Positions 1-8,321 of a stretch of 36,709 nt of DNA are shown here, piece after piece. Source of the stretch: Alphaproteobacteria bacterium (GTDB taxonomy: Bacteria > Pseudomonadota > Alphaproteobacteria > Rhodobacterales > Rhodobacteraceae). Under the pieces are notes generated by a model. The model was not told the DNA's origin. It did no database searches and saw only the letters and a list, made by a program, of their open reading frames with translations. Within the stretch, counting starts at the first letter, position 1. Every line of letters begins with the position of its first letter. Position numbers and translations under genes: made by a program. The stretch spans positions 1-36,709 of the forward strand of contig VGDE01000011.1 of NCBI GenBank assembly GCA_016869875.1, read 5' to 3'.

Positions 1-1179
1 GCTGACGGTATTGCCGCGCACGAACAACTCGCCCATGGCGCGCCCGTCATGAGGCTGGGGCCGCCCCTCGTCATCGACGATCTTCATCTCGACCCCGAAG
101 ACGCGCCGCCCCTGCTTCTGCTTCAGGTCCATCCGCCGTTCATCGGGCAGGGCGCGCTGCCTTGGGGTCAGTGAGCCCTGGCTGCCCAAGGGCGAGGTTT
201 CGGTCATTCCCCAGGCATGGTTCACGTCCACCCCCAGCGCCTCGAAGCCCTCGATCAGGCTGCGCGGCATGGCGCTGCCACCGACGACGATGTGGCGCAA
301 CGCATGTGGTTTGGCGCCACGCGTCCGGATTTCCGCCAGCAGCCCCTGCCAGATGGTGGGAACGCCCCAGGCGCTTTCGACATGCTCGCCCTCGCACAGT
401 TCCCACAGGCTGGCGCCGTCAAGATGCGGCCCGGGCATGATCAGGCTTGCCCCGATCAGCGGCGCGGTGAAGGGCAGACCCCATGCGTTGACGTGAAACA
501 GCGGCACCACCGGTAAGATTCGCGGCTGCGGCCCCAGGTCCGGTCCCAGAACGGCAGCCGTCGTCAGCGCGTGCAGCATGTTCGATCGATGCGAATACAG
601 CACTCCCTTGGGCTCGCCCGTGGTGCTCGAGGTGTAGCACAACCCCGAAGCCGTGGTTTCCGGCAGGTCGGGCCAGATCCGGTCGTCCTCCTGCCCGTCT
701 AGCAGGTCCTCGTAGCACAGGATCTCCAGCGCCGTTTCGGGCATGTGCGCACGGTCGGTCATCACCACATAACGCATTGTTGGCAGGCGGTCGCGCAGAC
801 GTTCCAGCAGCGGCACGAATGTCAGGTCCGTGAACAGCAGCCGGTCGCCCGCATGCCGGATGACATAGCAAAGTTGGTCGGCCGAAAGGCGCGGGTTGAT
901 CGTGTGGCAGATCGCGCCGATCCCCGGAACGGCGTGATACACTTCCAGATGGCGGTGGCCATTCCACGCAAGGGTCGCGACCCGATCGCCCGCCACGATC
1001 CCCAACTCCTCCAGCGCGCGCGACAGTTGTATCGTGCGGCGGCGGGTGTCCTTCCAGTTCTGGCGGTGCAGGTCGCCTTCGACCCGGCGCGACACGATCT
1101 CGGCCTCGGGAAACGCTTCGGCCGCATAGTCCAGAAGCCCGCTCTGCAGCAGCGGGCGGTGCATCATCAGGCCGTCCAT
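1..1179 (-). CDS. Acyl-CoA synthetase (AMP-binding), 3' end outside window
   Basis: Activates a carboxylic acid with ATP to an acyl-adenylate and then to the CoA thioester. The frame is open from the ATG at 1179 to the window edge (393 codons), so roughly the last quarter is missing. It begins MDGLMMHRPLL, a start I associate with alphaproteobacterial medium/long-chain fatty-acyl-CoA ligases, and a Shine-Dalgarno AAGGGG lies 5 bases upstream. An in-frame ATG at 1209 is a weaker alternative. The ATP-binding loop reads YTSSTTGEPKG (family consensus YTSGTTGxPKG), and the adenylate motif NHAWGMTETSP follows. It is last in a leftward cassette with a thioesterase, a cupin and a dehydrogenase, which suggests acyl-CoA or branched-chain acid metabolism. 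The substrate cannot be told from sequence. Confidence 0.9.
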   Translation of the reverse strand, partial: MDGLMMHRPLLQSGLLDYAAEAFPEAEIVSRRVEGDLHRQNWKDTRRRTIQLSRALEELGIVAGDRVATLAWNGHRHLEVYHAVPGIGAICHTINPRLSADQLCYVIRHAGDRLLFTDLTFVPLLERLRDRLPTMRYVVMTDRAHMPETALEILCYEDLLDGQEDDRIWPDLPETTASGLCYTSSTTGEPKGVLYSHRSNMLHALTTAAVLGPDLGPQPRILPVVPLFHVNAWGLPFTAPLIGASLIMPGPHLDGASLWELCEGEHVESAWGVPTIWQGLLAEIRTRGAKPHALRHIVVGGSAMPRSLIEGFEALGVDVNHAWGMTETSPLGSQGSLTPRQRALPDERRMDLKQKQGRRVFGVEMKIVDDEGRPQPHDGRAMGELFVRGNTVS

Positions 1180-1272
1180 CGTTTCCCCTTCGCTTGTCGA
1201 CACCGCCATGATGACGCGATCGGGAACGGGTTCAAGCAGGGATGCGGCCGGACCCGACCGGGTTCCGCAAGG

Positions 1273-1668
1273 TCAGCCAGTCGCGGCGCGCGCGCTCATA
1301 TGCGTGGAGGTCAGGTCCAGAAGCACCCGCCCTTCGGCATCCCGCACCTCGGTCCGCACAGTCGAGATGCGCCGGCCCCGCTTGACCCAGCGGGCCTGCG
1401 CGGTCAGATGCCCGTCGCGACGGTTTGCCAGCAACTGCGCGTTCAGCGTCACCGCGACGGGAAAGCTGTTCATGCCTTCCTCGACCTGCTCTCCGCCCAA
1501 AACCAGGTTGGTGGCAACCACATCCGCAAACCACACCAGGGCTCCGGCATGGACGGTGCCGAACGGGTTCAGCACGCCCGGTGTCACAACCATCTCGCCC
1601 ATGGCCTCGTGTTCGCTGACGCCGGTGATGTCGAACTCGATCTGCCCGTGCAGGGTCCTTTCCGCCAT
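1273..1668 (-). CDS. PaaI-family hot-dog thioesterase
   Basis: A 131-residue single hot-dog-fold protein of the PaaI/YdiI type, which hydrolyses acyl-CoA thioesters in the cytosol. The diagnostic stretch is residues 34-49, NPFGTVHAGALVWFAD, where the family usually has N-x(5)-HGG. The second glycine position is Ala here (HAG). The length is normal for the family. The ATG at 1668 follows a near-perfect ribosome binding site (AAAGGAGGT, six bases away). The gene lies 15 bp after the cupin gene and 93 bp before the acyl-CoA synthetase gene. It may proofread or release CoA from products of the neighbouring ligase; this is inference. Confidence 0.88.
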   Translation of the reverse strand: MAERTLHGQIEFDITGVSEHEAMGEMVVTPGVLNPFGTVHAGALVWFADVVATNLVLGGEQVEEGMNSFPVAVTLNAQLLANRRDGHLTAQARWVKRGRRISTVRTEVRDAEGRVLLDLTSTHMSARAATG

Positions 1669-1674
1669 GAACGG

Positions 1675-1683
1675 ACCTCCTTT
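1675..1683 (-). promoter_or_regulatory. Full-consensus Shine-Dalgarno of the thioesterase gene
   Basis: The minus strand reads AAAGGAGGT, complementary over nine bases to the usual 16S rRNA 3' end. It sits six bases before the thioesterase ATG and abuts the cupin gene, whose TAG stop is at 1684-1686. This fixes the start and suggests strong or coupled translation. Confidence 0.75.
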
Positions 1684-2082
1684 CTAGCTGTCGGCCCCTG
1701 CCCCGAACACGGGATCAAGATGCCATTTCGGCAGCGGGCAGGACACGCCCCCGCCCGTCTGCATGTCAGGTTCCGCCCCGCCCGGATAGGCGCCCAGAAC
1801 CGTGAAGTCGCTGCTGGCGGAGCGGCAGCAATGCGCCAGGCCGGCAGGAATGATGACAACATCCCCCGCCTTCAGGACCACGTCCCGACCCGCCTCGCCG
1901 CCAAGGCGCAGGACGGCCTGTCCCCGATGGCACCCCAGCACCTCATGCGTGGTCCGGTGGAAATGATGCCAGTCGTAAACGCCACCGGACCATGAACCGG
2001 TCCAGCCGTTCACGGCAAATTTGTCGCGGAACCAGACGGCGCTTGGCGTGCCCGTGACGGCGCGATGGAGAACCGGCTTCAC
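1684..2082 (-). CDS. Small cupin protein (YjlB-like)
   Basis: A 132-residue single-domain cupin, a beta-barrel that usually binds a divalent metal through His/Glu side chains. Visible elements are HHFHRTTHEVLG at residues 39-50 (cupin motif 1, with H40, H42, H46 and E47) and GDVVIIPAGLAHC at 73-85 (motif 2, with H84). The following LGAYPGG..PDMQTG resembles the YjlB family. The start is taken as GTG at 2082 because it overlaps the upstream TGA in the four-base GTGA arrangement typical of translational coupling; a longer frame from 2118 would overlap the dehydrogenase gene by 40 bp. The reaction is unknown. It is co-transcribed with a dehydrogenase, a thioesterase and an acyl-CoA ligase. Confidence 0.82.
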   Translation of the reverse strand: MKPVLHRAVTGTPSAVWFRDKFAVNGWTGSWSGGVYDWHHFHRTTHEVLGCHRGQAVLRLGGEAGRDVVLKAGDVVIIPAGLAHCCRSASSDFTVLGAYPGGAEPDMQTGGGVSCPLPKWHLDPVFGAGADS

Positions 2083-2945
2083 CGCTGCAGCCGCGCGATC
2101 AGCGACGAGGTGTCCCACCGCCCCCCGCCCATCTGCTGCACCTCGTTGTAGAACTGGTCCACCAGCGCCGTGACCGGCAGCAGGGCGCCGACCTCGTCCG
2201 CCGCGGCAAGGCAGATCGCCAGGTCCTTGCGCATCCAGTCCACGGCGAAACCGTGATCGAACTGCCCTTGGGCCATCGTCTTGTGGCGGTTGACCATCTG
2301 CCAGCTTCCGGCGGCGCCCTGGCTGATCACCTCAACGACCTTCTCGACATCCAGGCCTGACTTCTGGGCAAAGGCCAGCGATTCGGACAACGCCTGGACC
2401 AGACCCGCGATGGCGATCTGGTTGCACATCTTGGTCATCTGGCCCGCGCCGACCTCGCCCATCCGGCGGCAGATCCGGGAATAAGCCTCGATCACCGGCG
2501 CGGCGCGGTCATAATCCTCCTGCATGCCGCCGCACATCACCGACAGCTGGCCGTTCTCGGCCCCCGCCTGCCCGCCGGACACCGGCGCGTCCACATAGCC
2601 CAGCCCGGCCGCCCGCGCCGCCTCGGCCAGTTCGCGCGTCACGCTGGCCGAAACGGTGGTATGATCGACAAAGACGGCGCCGGGCGCCATGCCGGCAAAG
2701 GCGCCATCCTCGCCCAGGCACACCTGCCGCAGGTCATCGTCGTTGCCCACGCAGGCCATCACGAACTGCGCCCCTTTGGCGGCCAAACGCGGGCTGGGCG
2801 CGCTGCGGCCGCCGTGCCGGGTTGTCCATGCCTCGGCCTTTGCACTGCTGCGGTTATAGACCGTGACCTGGTGCCCTGCGGCCGCCAGATGCCCTGCCAT
2901 GGGAAAGCCCATCACGCCCAGTCCCAGAAACGCGGTTCCTGCCAC
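2079..2945 (-). CDS. NAD(P)-dependent oxidoreductase, 3-hydroxyisobutyrate dehydrogenase family
   Basis: A 288-residue beta-hydroxyacid dehydrogenase. The Rossmann signature GLGVMGFPMAGHL spans residues 8-20, the substrate-binding motif DAPVSGGQAGAENG residues 119-132, and GAGQMTKMCNQ carries the conserved Lys172 and Asn175. All catalytic positions are present. The family reduces or oxidises small 2-methyl-3-hydroxy acids, tartronate semialdehyde or succinic semialdehyde; which one cannot be decided here. The start is GTG at 2945, five bases after an AGGAGG ribosome site; upstream in-frame codons lack family similarity. It is the first gene of the leftward cassette and overlaps the cupin start by four bases. 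It is divergent from the penicillin-acylase-like gene. Confidence 0.9.
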   Translation of the reverse strand: MAGTAFLGLGVMGFPMAGHLAAAGHQVTVYNRSSAKAEAWTTRHGGRSAPSPRLAAKGAQFVMACVGNDDDLRQVCLGEDGAFAGMAPGAVFVDHTTVSASVTRELAEAARAAGLGYVDAPVSGGQAGAENGQLSVMCGGMQEDYDRAAPVIEAYSRICRRMGEVGAGQMTKMCNQIAIAGLVQALSESLAFAQKSGLDVEKVVEVISQGAAGSWQMVNRHKTMAQGQFDHGFAVDWMRKDLAICLAAADEVGALLPVTALVDQFYNEVQQMGGGRWDTSSLIARLQR

Positions 2946-3012
2946 GCCGTCCTCCTGCCGTTGCACCATTCCGACAGACTGTGGCCCGGGCGACCCGATG
3001 GTCCCCCTTGCG

Positions 3013-3041
3013 TTGAAATGGCCGCGCGCCTGTCCTATGCA
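3013..3041 (+). promoter_or_regulatory. Candidate sigma-70-type promoter for the penicillin-acylase-like gene
   Basis: TTGAAA (3013-3018) and TATGCA (3036-3041) are separated by exactly 17 bases, about 70 bases upstream of the ATG at 3112. It lies in the 166-bp divergent intergenic region 2946-3111, where nothing else is recognisable. This is a match by eye only. Confidence 0.4.
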
Positions 3042-3111
3042 GCACACCACCACCCACGCGCATCCGGGTCAACCCGCGCCGCGCCAGAACCGCCCAAGGA
3101 CCCTGCCCCAC

Positions 3112-5529
3112 ATGCTGACCATGTTTCGCTGGCTTCTGCGGCTGACTGTCGGGTTGATCGTCCTGATGGTCTTGTCGGCGGCGCTGGTCTGGTATTTCGC
3201 CGTGCGCTCGCTGCCCGACTACAACGCCAGCTACCGGGTCGAGGGCATCATCGCACCGGTCGAGATCGTACGTTCGACCGAAAACGTCCCCCACATCTTC
3301 GCCCAGACGGATCAGGACGTGTTCTTCGCGCTGGGGCTGGCCCATGCGCAGGACCGGCTGTTCCAGATGACCCTTTTGCGCCGTGCTGCACAGGGCCGGC
3401 TGGCCGAGATCCATGGTGCCGTGGCCCTGCCCGCCGACGACCTGGCCCGCAGGTTGGGACTTTATCGCAATGCGCAGGCCTCGCTCGAGGTGCAGGACCC
3501 TGAGACCCGTGCGGCGCTGACCGCTTATGCCGGGGGGGTGAACCAGTGGATCCGCATCGTCAATGACGGTGCGATGGGACGCGGCGCGCCCGAGTTCTTT
3601 CTGTTTCCCGACGTGATCTCCTACTGGCAGCCGGCTGATTCGCTGGCGATCCTCAAGCTGCTGGCCGCCAGCAGCACCGATGCCGCCGCGGACGAGATCA
3701 TGCGCGCCCGCCTGTCGCTGGCCTGGCCCGAGCACGGTCCCGACATCCTGGCGCGCACCGACGTGCCTGCGGACCTTCCGCGCTATGCGGACCTCTTTCC
3801 CGGCGCGCGCATCGGCATGCCCGAGCGCAGCATCAGCCCGGACGCGGCCCGCGCGCCGCTCAGCTATCTGCGGCCGGGAATGGCGATGGGGGGAAACGCC
3901 TTCGGCGCGGCACCGCAACGCACGGCAGCAGACGCATCGCTTTTGGCTAATGACCTGCATTCCAAGCTGACGGCGCCGTCGCTGTTCTACCTGGCGCGGC
4001 TGGAACTGGCCAGCGGCGGCGTCATCGGCGCAACCGTTCCCGGGATGCCCCTGGTCCTGTCAGGCCGTTCTCCCGGCCTGTCCTGGGCGCTGACCCCCAC
4101 GGACATCGACGATGCCGACATCGCCATCGAGGAGGTGCAGCCCGGCAATCCCGATCGTTATCGCGGGCCGGACGGCTGGACCAGCTTCCAGACCCGGACA
4201 GAGGTGATCCGCGTCCTGGATGCCCCGAACCAGACCGTCACCCTGCGCGAAACGCTGAACGGCCCGGTGGTGCCGGGCCTGGATCCGGGTCTGCGCGACG
4301 TCACCCCGATCGGTCATGTGGCAACACTTCGCTGGACGGGGGCTTCGCAACAGGATGAGACCATGTCCGCGCTGATGGGCCTCATGCGCTCGGGCACCGC
4401 CGAAGAGGCCGCGCGCGCCCTGACCAGAGTCGTCGCTCCGGCCCTTTCCGTGACCCTGGCGGACGACCAGCGCGTGACGCACCTGCGCGCCGGGGCCTTG
4501 CCCGAGCGGGGACCCGATCATCCGACGGGGGGGGCCCTGCCCTCGCCCGGTTGGCTCCCCGAGACCACTTGGCAAGGTGTCACGTCTCTGGCCGGAGCCT
4601 TTGAAACTCCCGCAAGAGGCATCAGCATTGCCACGGAAGAGCCCGCAGATGCCGGTATCCGGCGAGGCCGGCTGGAACGCCTGCTGGGTGATCGGGAGGT
4701 GCATTCCCGCGACAGCCTTATCGCGGCCCAACTGGACGTGGTCAGCCCGGCCGCGCGGGCGCTTCTGCCGCTGGTCGGGGCGAACCTGTGGTTTGCAGGC
4801 GATCCCGCAGCGCCCGGCACGGCCGAACGGCAGCGCCAGGATGCGCTGAACCTGCTGGCCGAATGGGACGGCGCCATGAATGAACACCTGCCTGAACCGG
4901 TGATCTACGCCGCCTGGATGTCAGCCCTGCAGGATCGGCTGATCCGGGACGAACTTGGCCCCTTGTCCGATGACATCATCCGGTTGCAGCCCGGCTTCAT
5001 CGACGCCGTCTTTCGCAACCGCCGCGGTGCGGCCCGCTGGTGCGACATCGTGCAAAGTGCCGCGACCGAGGATTGCGCCACAATCGCCCGCCAGGCGCTG
5101 GACCGCGCGATCCTGGACCTGTCGGCCCGCTTCGGTCCCGATGTGACCAGCTGGCGATGGGGCGATGTGCACCAGGCGCGCCACCTGCATCCGGGCCTTG
5201 GCAACCTGCCGGCGCTAGGTTGGATCATGAACATCACCCAGTCCATCTCGGGAGGGGAGTTCACCGTCGCGCGCGCCGGCCTGTTCGGCAGCGGCACCCA
5301 ACTCTTTGACGCGGTGAACGGCGCGGGCTTCAGGGGCGTCTATGACCTTGCAGATCCCGACAGTTCGGTCTTCATCATCTCGACAGGACAGTCAGGCCAC
5401 CCCCTGTCGCGCCATTACGACGATCTGGCGGGCTTGTGGCGGCGCGGCGAATACATCGGGATGTCGCTGGACCGGGATCTTGCCCGGGCCGCCGCGACCG
5501 GGATCACCACGCTGACCCCCGCCGACTGA
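3112..5529 (+). CDS. Penicillin acylase family protein, catalytic Ser replaced by Gly
   Basis: An 805-residue homologue of Ntn-hydrolase amidases (penicillin G acylase, AHL acylases). An N-terminal hydrophobic segment at about residues 6-30 should act as a signal or anchor, placing it in the periplasm. The alpha-chain pattern VPHIFAQTDQDVFFALGLAHAQDRLFQM and the beta-chain C-terminal pattern STGQSGHPLSRHYDDL are well preserved. In active members the proenzyme cleaves itself just before a serine followed by Asn (S-N-x-W/F), and that serine is the nucleophile. Here the site reads G260-G261-N262-A-F, with codon GGA at 3892-3894. The downstream LLANDLHSKLTAP aligns as usual. The protein may therefore be uncleaved and inactive, or use another residue. 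The ATG at 3112 follows AAGGA by 11 bases. It stands alone, divergent from the dehydrogenase cassette. Confidence 0.88.
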   Translation: MLTMFRWLLRLTVGLIVLMVLSAALVWYFAVRSLPDYNASYRVEGIIAPVEIVRSTENVPHIFAQTDQDVFFALGLAHAQDRLFQMTLLRRAAQGRLAEIHGAVALPADDLARRLGLYRNAQASLEVQDPETRAALTAYAGGVNQWIRIVNDGAMGRGAPEFFLFPDVISYWQPADSLAILKLLAASSTDAAADEIMRARLSLAWPEHGPDILARTDVPADLPRYADLFPGARIGMPERSISPDAARAPLSYLRPGMAMGGNAFGAAPQRTAADASLLANDLHSKLTAPSLFYLARLELASGGVIGATVPGMPLVLSGRSPGLSWALTPTDIDDADIAIEEVQPGNPDRYRGPDGWTSFQTRTEVIRVLDAPNQTVTLRETLNGPVVPGLDPGLRDVTPIGHVATLRWTGASQQDETMSALMGLMRSGTAEEAARALTRVVAPALSVTLADDQRVTHLRAGALPERGPDHPTGGALPSPGWLPETTWQGVTSLAGAFETPARGISIATEEPADAGIRRGRLERLLGDREVHSRDSLIAAQLDVVSPAARALLPLVGANLWFAGDPAAPGTAERQRQDALNLLAEWDGAMNEHLPEPVIYAAWMSALQDRLIRDELGPLSDDIIRLQPGFIDAVFRNRRGAARWCDIVQSAATEDCATIARQALDRAILDLSARFGPDVTSWRWGDVHQARHLHPGLGNLPALGWIMNITQSISGGEFTVARAGLFGSGTQLFDAVNGAGFRGVYDLADPDSSVFIISTGQSGHPLSRHYDDLAGLWRRGEYIGMSLDRDLARAAATGITTLTPAD

Positions 5530-5577
5530 GCGTTTCCACTGCCGGAAACACCCTGCGCGAAAAGTCACATGAAAAGC

Positions 5578-5602
5578 GACAGGGGGCCCAAGGCCCCCTG
5601 TC
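5578..5602 (-). terminator. Hairpin terminator between convergent pac-like gene and lpd
   Basis: An 11-bp perfect stem, GACAGGGGGCC / GGCCCCCTGTC, with a three-base loop. On the minus strand it is followed by GCTTTTC, so it best serves lpd, which ends at 5627. It could also stop rightward transcription from the acylase-like gene. Confidence 0.75.
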
Positions 5603-5626
5603 CATGTTCGACTTCATGCGGCACGC

Positions 5627-7018
5627 TCAGAAATGGATCGCGCGGCCATAGGCGTCCAGAACCGCCTCGTGCATCATCTCGGACAGGGTGGGATGCGGGA
5701 ACACCGTCTCCATCAGGTCCTGCTCGGTCGTTTCCAGTTGGCGGCCGATGACATAGCCCTGGATCAGTTCGGTCACCTCGGCGCCGACCATGTGCGCGCC
5801 CAGCAGCTCGCCGGTCTTGGCGTCGAAGACGGTCTTGATCATGCCCTCGGATTCGCCAAGCGCGATGGCCTTGCCGTTGCCGATGAAGGGGAAGCGGCCG
5901 ACCTTGACCTCGTATCCCTCTTCCTTGGCGCGCGCCTCGGTCATGCCGACGCTGGCCACCTGCGGGTGGCAATAGGTACAGCCTGCGATGCTGCCCGGCT
6001 TGATGGGATGGGGGTGCTGGCCCGCGATCAGCTCGGCGACCATGACGCCCTCGTGGCTGGCCTTGTGCGCCAGCCAGGGCGCGCCCGCCAGATCGCCGAT
6101 GGCATACACACCCTCAGCCCCGGTGCGGCAGTATTCGTCCGTCACGACATGGGTGCGATCGACCTTGATCCCGGCCTCTTCCAGACCCAGCCCCTCGACA
6201 TTGCCGACGATGCCCACGGCCGAGATGACCGTGTCGAAGTCGCGCGTTTCGGTCTTGCCGCCGGCCTCGATATGTGCGGTCACCGTGCTGCCCTTGCGGT
6301 CCAGCTTCTTGACCGAGGCTTTTTCCAGGATCGTCATGCCCTGCTTGACGAACTGCTTCTTTGCAAAGGCGCTGATCTCCGCGTCCTCGACCGGCAAAAC
6401 GCGGTCCATCACCTCGACCACCGTGGTGTCGGCCCCAAGCGTGTTGAAGAAGCTGGCGAACTCGATCCCGATGGCGCCCGAACCGATCACCAGCAGCTTT
6501 TTCGGCATATGCGGCGGCTTCAGCGCGTGCTTGTAGTTCCAGACCAGCTTGCCGTCCGGCTCCAGCCCCGGCAGCTCGCGCGCCCGCGCGCCGGTCGCCA
6601 GCACGATCGACTTTGCCGTGATCTCCTCGGTGCCCTTGTCGGTCGTGACAGTCACCTTGCCTTTGCCCGCCAGCTTGGCCTCGCCCATGATGGTCGTGAC
6701 CTTGTTCTTCTTGAACAAGTGTCCGATCCCGCCCGACAGCTGCTTGGCCACGCCGCGCGACCGCGCAACGACGGCGTTCAGATCATAGCTGATGCCCTGC
6801 GCCGCCAGCCCGAAATCCTTGGCGCGGTGCATCAGGTGATACACTTCGGCACTGCGCAGCATGGCCTTGGTCGGGATGCAGCCCCAGTTCAGGCAGATGC
6901 CGCCCAGATGTTCGCGCTCGATGCAGGCCACCTTCAGCCCCAGCTGCGCGCCCCGGATGGCGGCGACATAGCCCCCCGGTCCGGCGCCAATCACCACCAT
7001 GTCGAAATTCTGGGCCAT
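5627..7018 (-). CDS. lpdA: Dihydrolipoyl dehydrogenase (E3)
   Basis: A 463-residue FAD-dependent E3 subunit that reoxidises lipoyl groups of 2-oxoacid dehydrogenase complexes and passes electrons to NAD+. The FAD-binding GAGPGG is at residues 11-16, and the redox disulfide is C42-LNWG-C47 in GGICLNWGCIPTK. The NAD-binding GSGAIGIEF and the FAD-site motif YAIGDLAGAP follow, and the catalytic H442-x4-E447 pair is in HPTLSE near the C-terminus. All are intact and the length is normal. The ATG at 7018 is preferred over an adjacent GTG at 7021 because of spacing from GGGGGA. No pdh or suc genes are in the window, so it is a detached E3 copy and its partner complex is not known. The 88-bp region upstream shows no convincing promoter. 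Confidence 0.95.
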   Translation of the reverse strand: MAQNFDMVVIGAGPGGYVAAIRGAQLGLKVACIEREHLGGICLNWGCIPTKAMLRSAEVYHLMHRAKDFGLAAQGISYDLNAVVARSRGVAKQLSGGIGHLFKKNKVTTIMGEAKLAGKGKVTVTTDKGTEEITAKSIVLATGARARELPGLEPDGKLVWNYKHALKPPHMPKKLLVIGSGAIGIEFASFFNTLGADTTVVEVMDRVLPVEDAEISAFAKKQFVKQGMTILEKASVKKLDRKGSTVTAHIEAGGKTETRDFDTVISAVGIVGNVEGLGLEEAGIKVDRTHVVTDEYCRTGAEGVYAIGDLAGAPWLAHKASHEGVMVAELIAGQHPHPIKPGSIAGCTYCHPQVASVGMTEARAKEEGYEVKVGRFPFIGNGKAIALGESEGMIKTVFDAKTGELLGAHMVGAEVTELIQGYVIGRQLETTEQDLMETVFPHPTLSEMMHEAVLDAYGRAIHF

Positions 7019-7106
7019 CACGTCCCCCGCTGGAAAAGAATAGTTCAGCGTTAAACCATATCGATCACCGCAGCAAGGCAGCCGCCGAATTGCCCCCGGA
7101 CAGGCT

Positions 7107-8243
7107 TCAGGCCGAAAGGGACTGCAGGGGCACCGCCTGCGCCTCAGCCAGGAAATCGGGGTGAGGACCCAGCAATGCCAGCGTGCAGGCGCGGCCCTGC
7201 TGATCCAGCCTCAGGGGAGATTTCTTCAAAAACCCGAACCCGTCCTCGTCCACTGTCCACGCCGGCAGCGCATAGGCGGGGCCCGTCAAAGCGATCACCT
7301 CCAGCAGGAAATTCACCACCGCAGTCTTGTCCTGGACGGCGGCCGAGGCACGGAACGCCGCGCGCCTTTCGCGCAGCGCCCGATCCTCGGGGATGATCAG
7401 CGCGTCGATCAGCAAGACCAGCCTGTCCAGGTCCTGCCCCGCCAGCCGTTCTGCCAGGCCCTGCAGATCCCAGCAGGACTTGTGGCGGTGCCCGCGCCCG
7501 ATGGCCCACCGGCTGATCGCGACCTCGCCCCGCTCGACGATCTGGACTTTCCGGTCCGTCAGACGCATCCGCCGCCAGAAGGTCAGGAAATCCGGGTCGC
7601 GCAGGATGGCAGGACCAAACGACAGCGCAAAGGAGCAGTAATGGAAATCCGCGGCAGCCGTTTCGATCTGCCACGATCCTGCATGGCCGCTGCCAGCCAT
7701 GCCGCCGTTGCTGACAGCCCCGATGAGATCCGGCTCCGCCGCTCCTGCGCCGGGCTCGCACAAGCCATCGGCCACAGCCAGCCAGTCCCGTCCCTGCCCC
7801 ACCGGAAACCAGATCGAGTCGTTGGTCAGGACCAGCCGGTCTAGTCGCGCAAGGCGTTCGCCCAGCCACAGCAGCGCCGCGCGATAGCCGCCGATGTCAA
7901 AGCCAAAGTTCCGCCGCTGCGCGACCTGCCAGCACAGCGGCAGCAGCCGCGCAAGATCCTGTTCGGACAGGGGCAGGTTGGCCACAACCAGAGCCGCATA
8001 GCCCTGCGCCAGCAGATGCCGCAAGGCCACCAGATGCGAGGGCAGCACGCCGGACGTGGGATAGATCGCGTAGATCGCGACTTTCCGGTGCAGGGGCTGC
8101 GATCCTGGAACGGGCCGCAAGCGCCGGGTCCGCGTCAGGTCATGCCAGCGCGTGTACACCACGTCGTTCCAGGCCAGCGACAGGCGCGACGCCTCCCACC
8201 TGAGGCGGCGGCTGGCGCGCGATGCAAGGTTCGATCCCGACAT
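7107..8243 (-). CDS. RgpF-domain (rhamnan synthesis F-like) protein
   Basis: A 378-residue protein resembling the RgpF family, found in polysaccharide and O-antigen assembly genes and thought to act in glycan transfer. The clearest signature is the region from KVAIYAIYPTSG through RRNFGFDIGGYRAAL to LVLTNDSIWFPVG, matching the family's N-x-G-x-DIG-x-Y and LxNDS patterns. It has no membrane segments, so it is probably cytosolic. The start is uncertain: ATG at 8243 (AAGGA ten bases upstream) is chosen over an ATG at 8279. No other polysaccharide genes are nearby, so the acceptor is unknown. It lies between lpd and an MFS gene with about 80-bp gaps. Confidence 0.72.
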   Translation of the reverse strand: MSGSNLASRASRRLRWEASRLSLAWNDVVYTRWHDLTRTRRLRPVPGSQPLHRKVAIYAIYPTSGVLPSHLVALRHLLAQGYAALVVANLPLSEQDLARLLPLCWQVAQRRNFGFDIGGYRAALLWLGERLARLDRLVLTNDSIWFPVGQGRDWLAVADGLCEPGAGAAEPDLIGAVSNGGMAGSGHAGSWQIETAAADFHYCSFALSFGPAILRDPDFLTFWRRMRLTDRKVQIVERGEVAISRWAIGRGHRHKSCWDLQGLAERLAGQDLDRLVLLIDALIIPEDRALRERRAAFRASAAVQDKTAVVNFLLEVIALTGPAYALPAWTVDEDGFGFLKKSPLRLDQQGRACTLALLGPHPDFLAEAQAVPLQSLSA

Positions 8244-8321
8244 TCCTAAATCGTCCTTTTGCCCCGGCTGCGGGATCATGGCCAAGGCAGGTCCGGCAGG
8301 TCAAGACGATCCGGACAATCC

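Noticed and set aside
1-1179. Apparent break-up of the acyl-CoA synthetase into several short frames
   Set aside because: The correct minus-strand frame is open without interruption from 1179 to the window edge; the short frames are in other phases.
5633-7054. A 473-codon plus-strand frame over lpd
   Set aside because: Antisense shadow of lpd; every E3 motif is on the minus strand.
8291-8316. GTCCGG/CCGGAC inverted repeat between the RgpF-like and MFS genes as a terminator
   Set aside because: Only six base pairs with a 14-base loop and no T-tract; likely chance.
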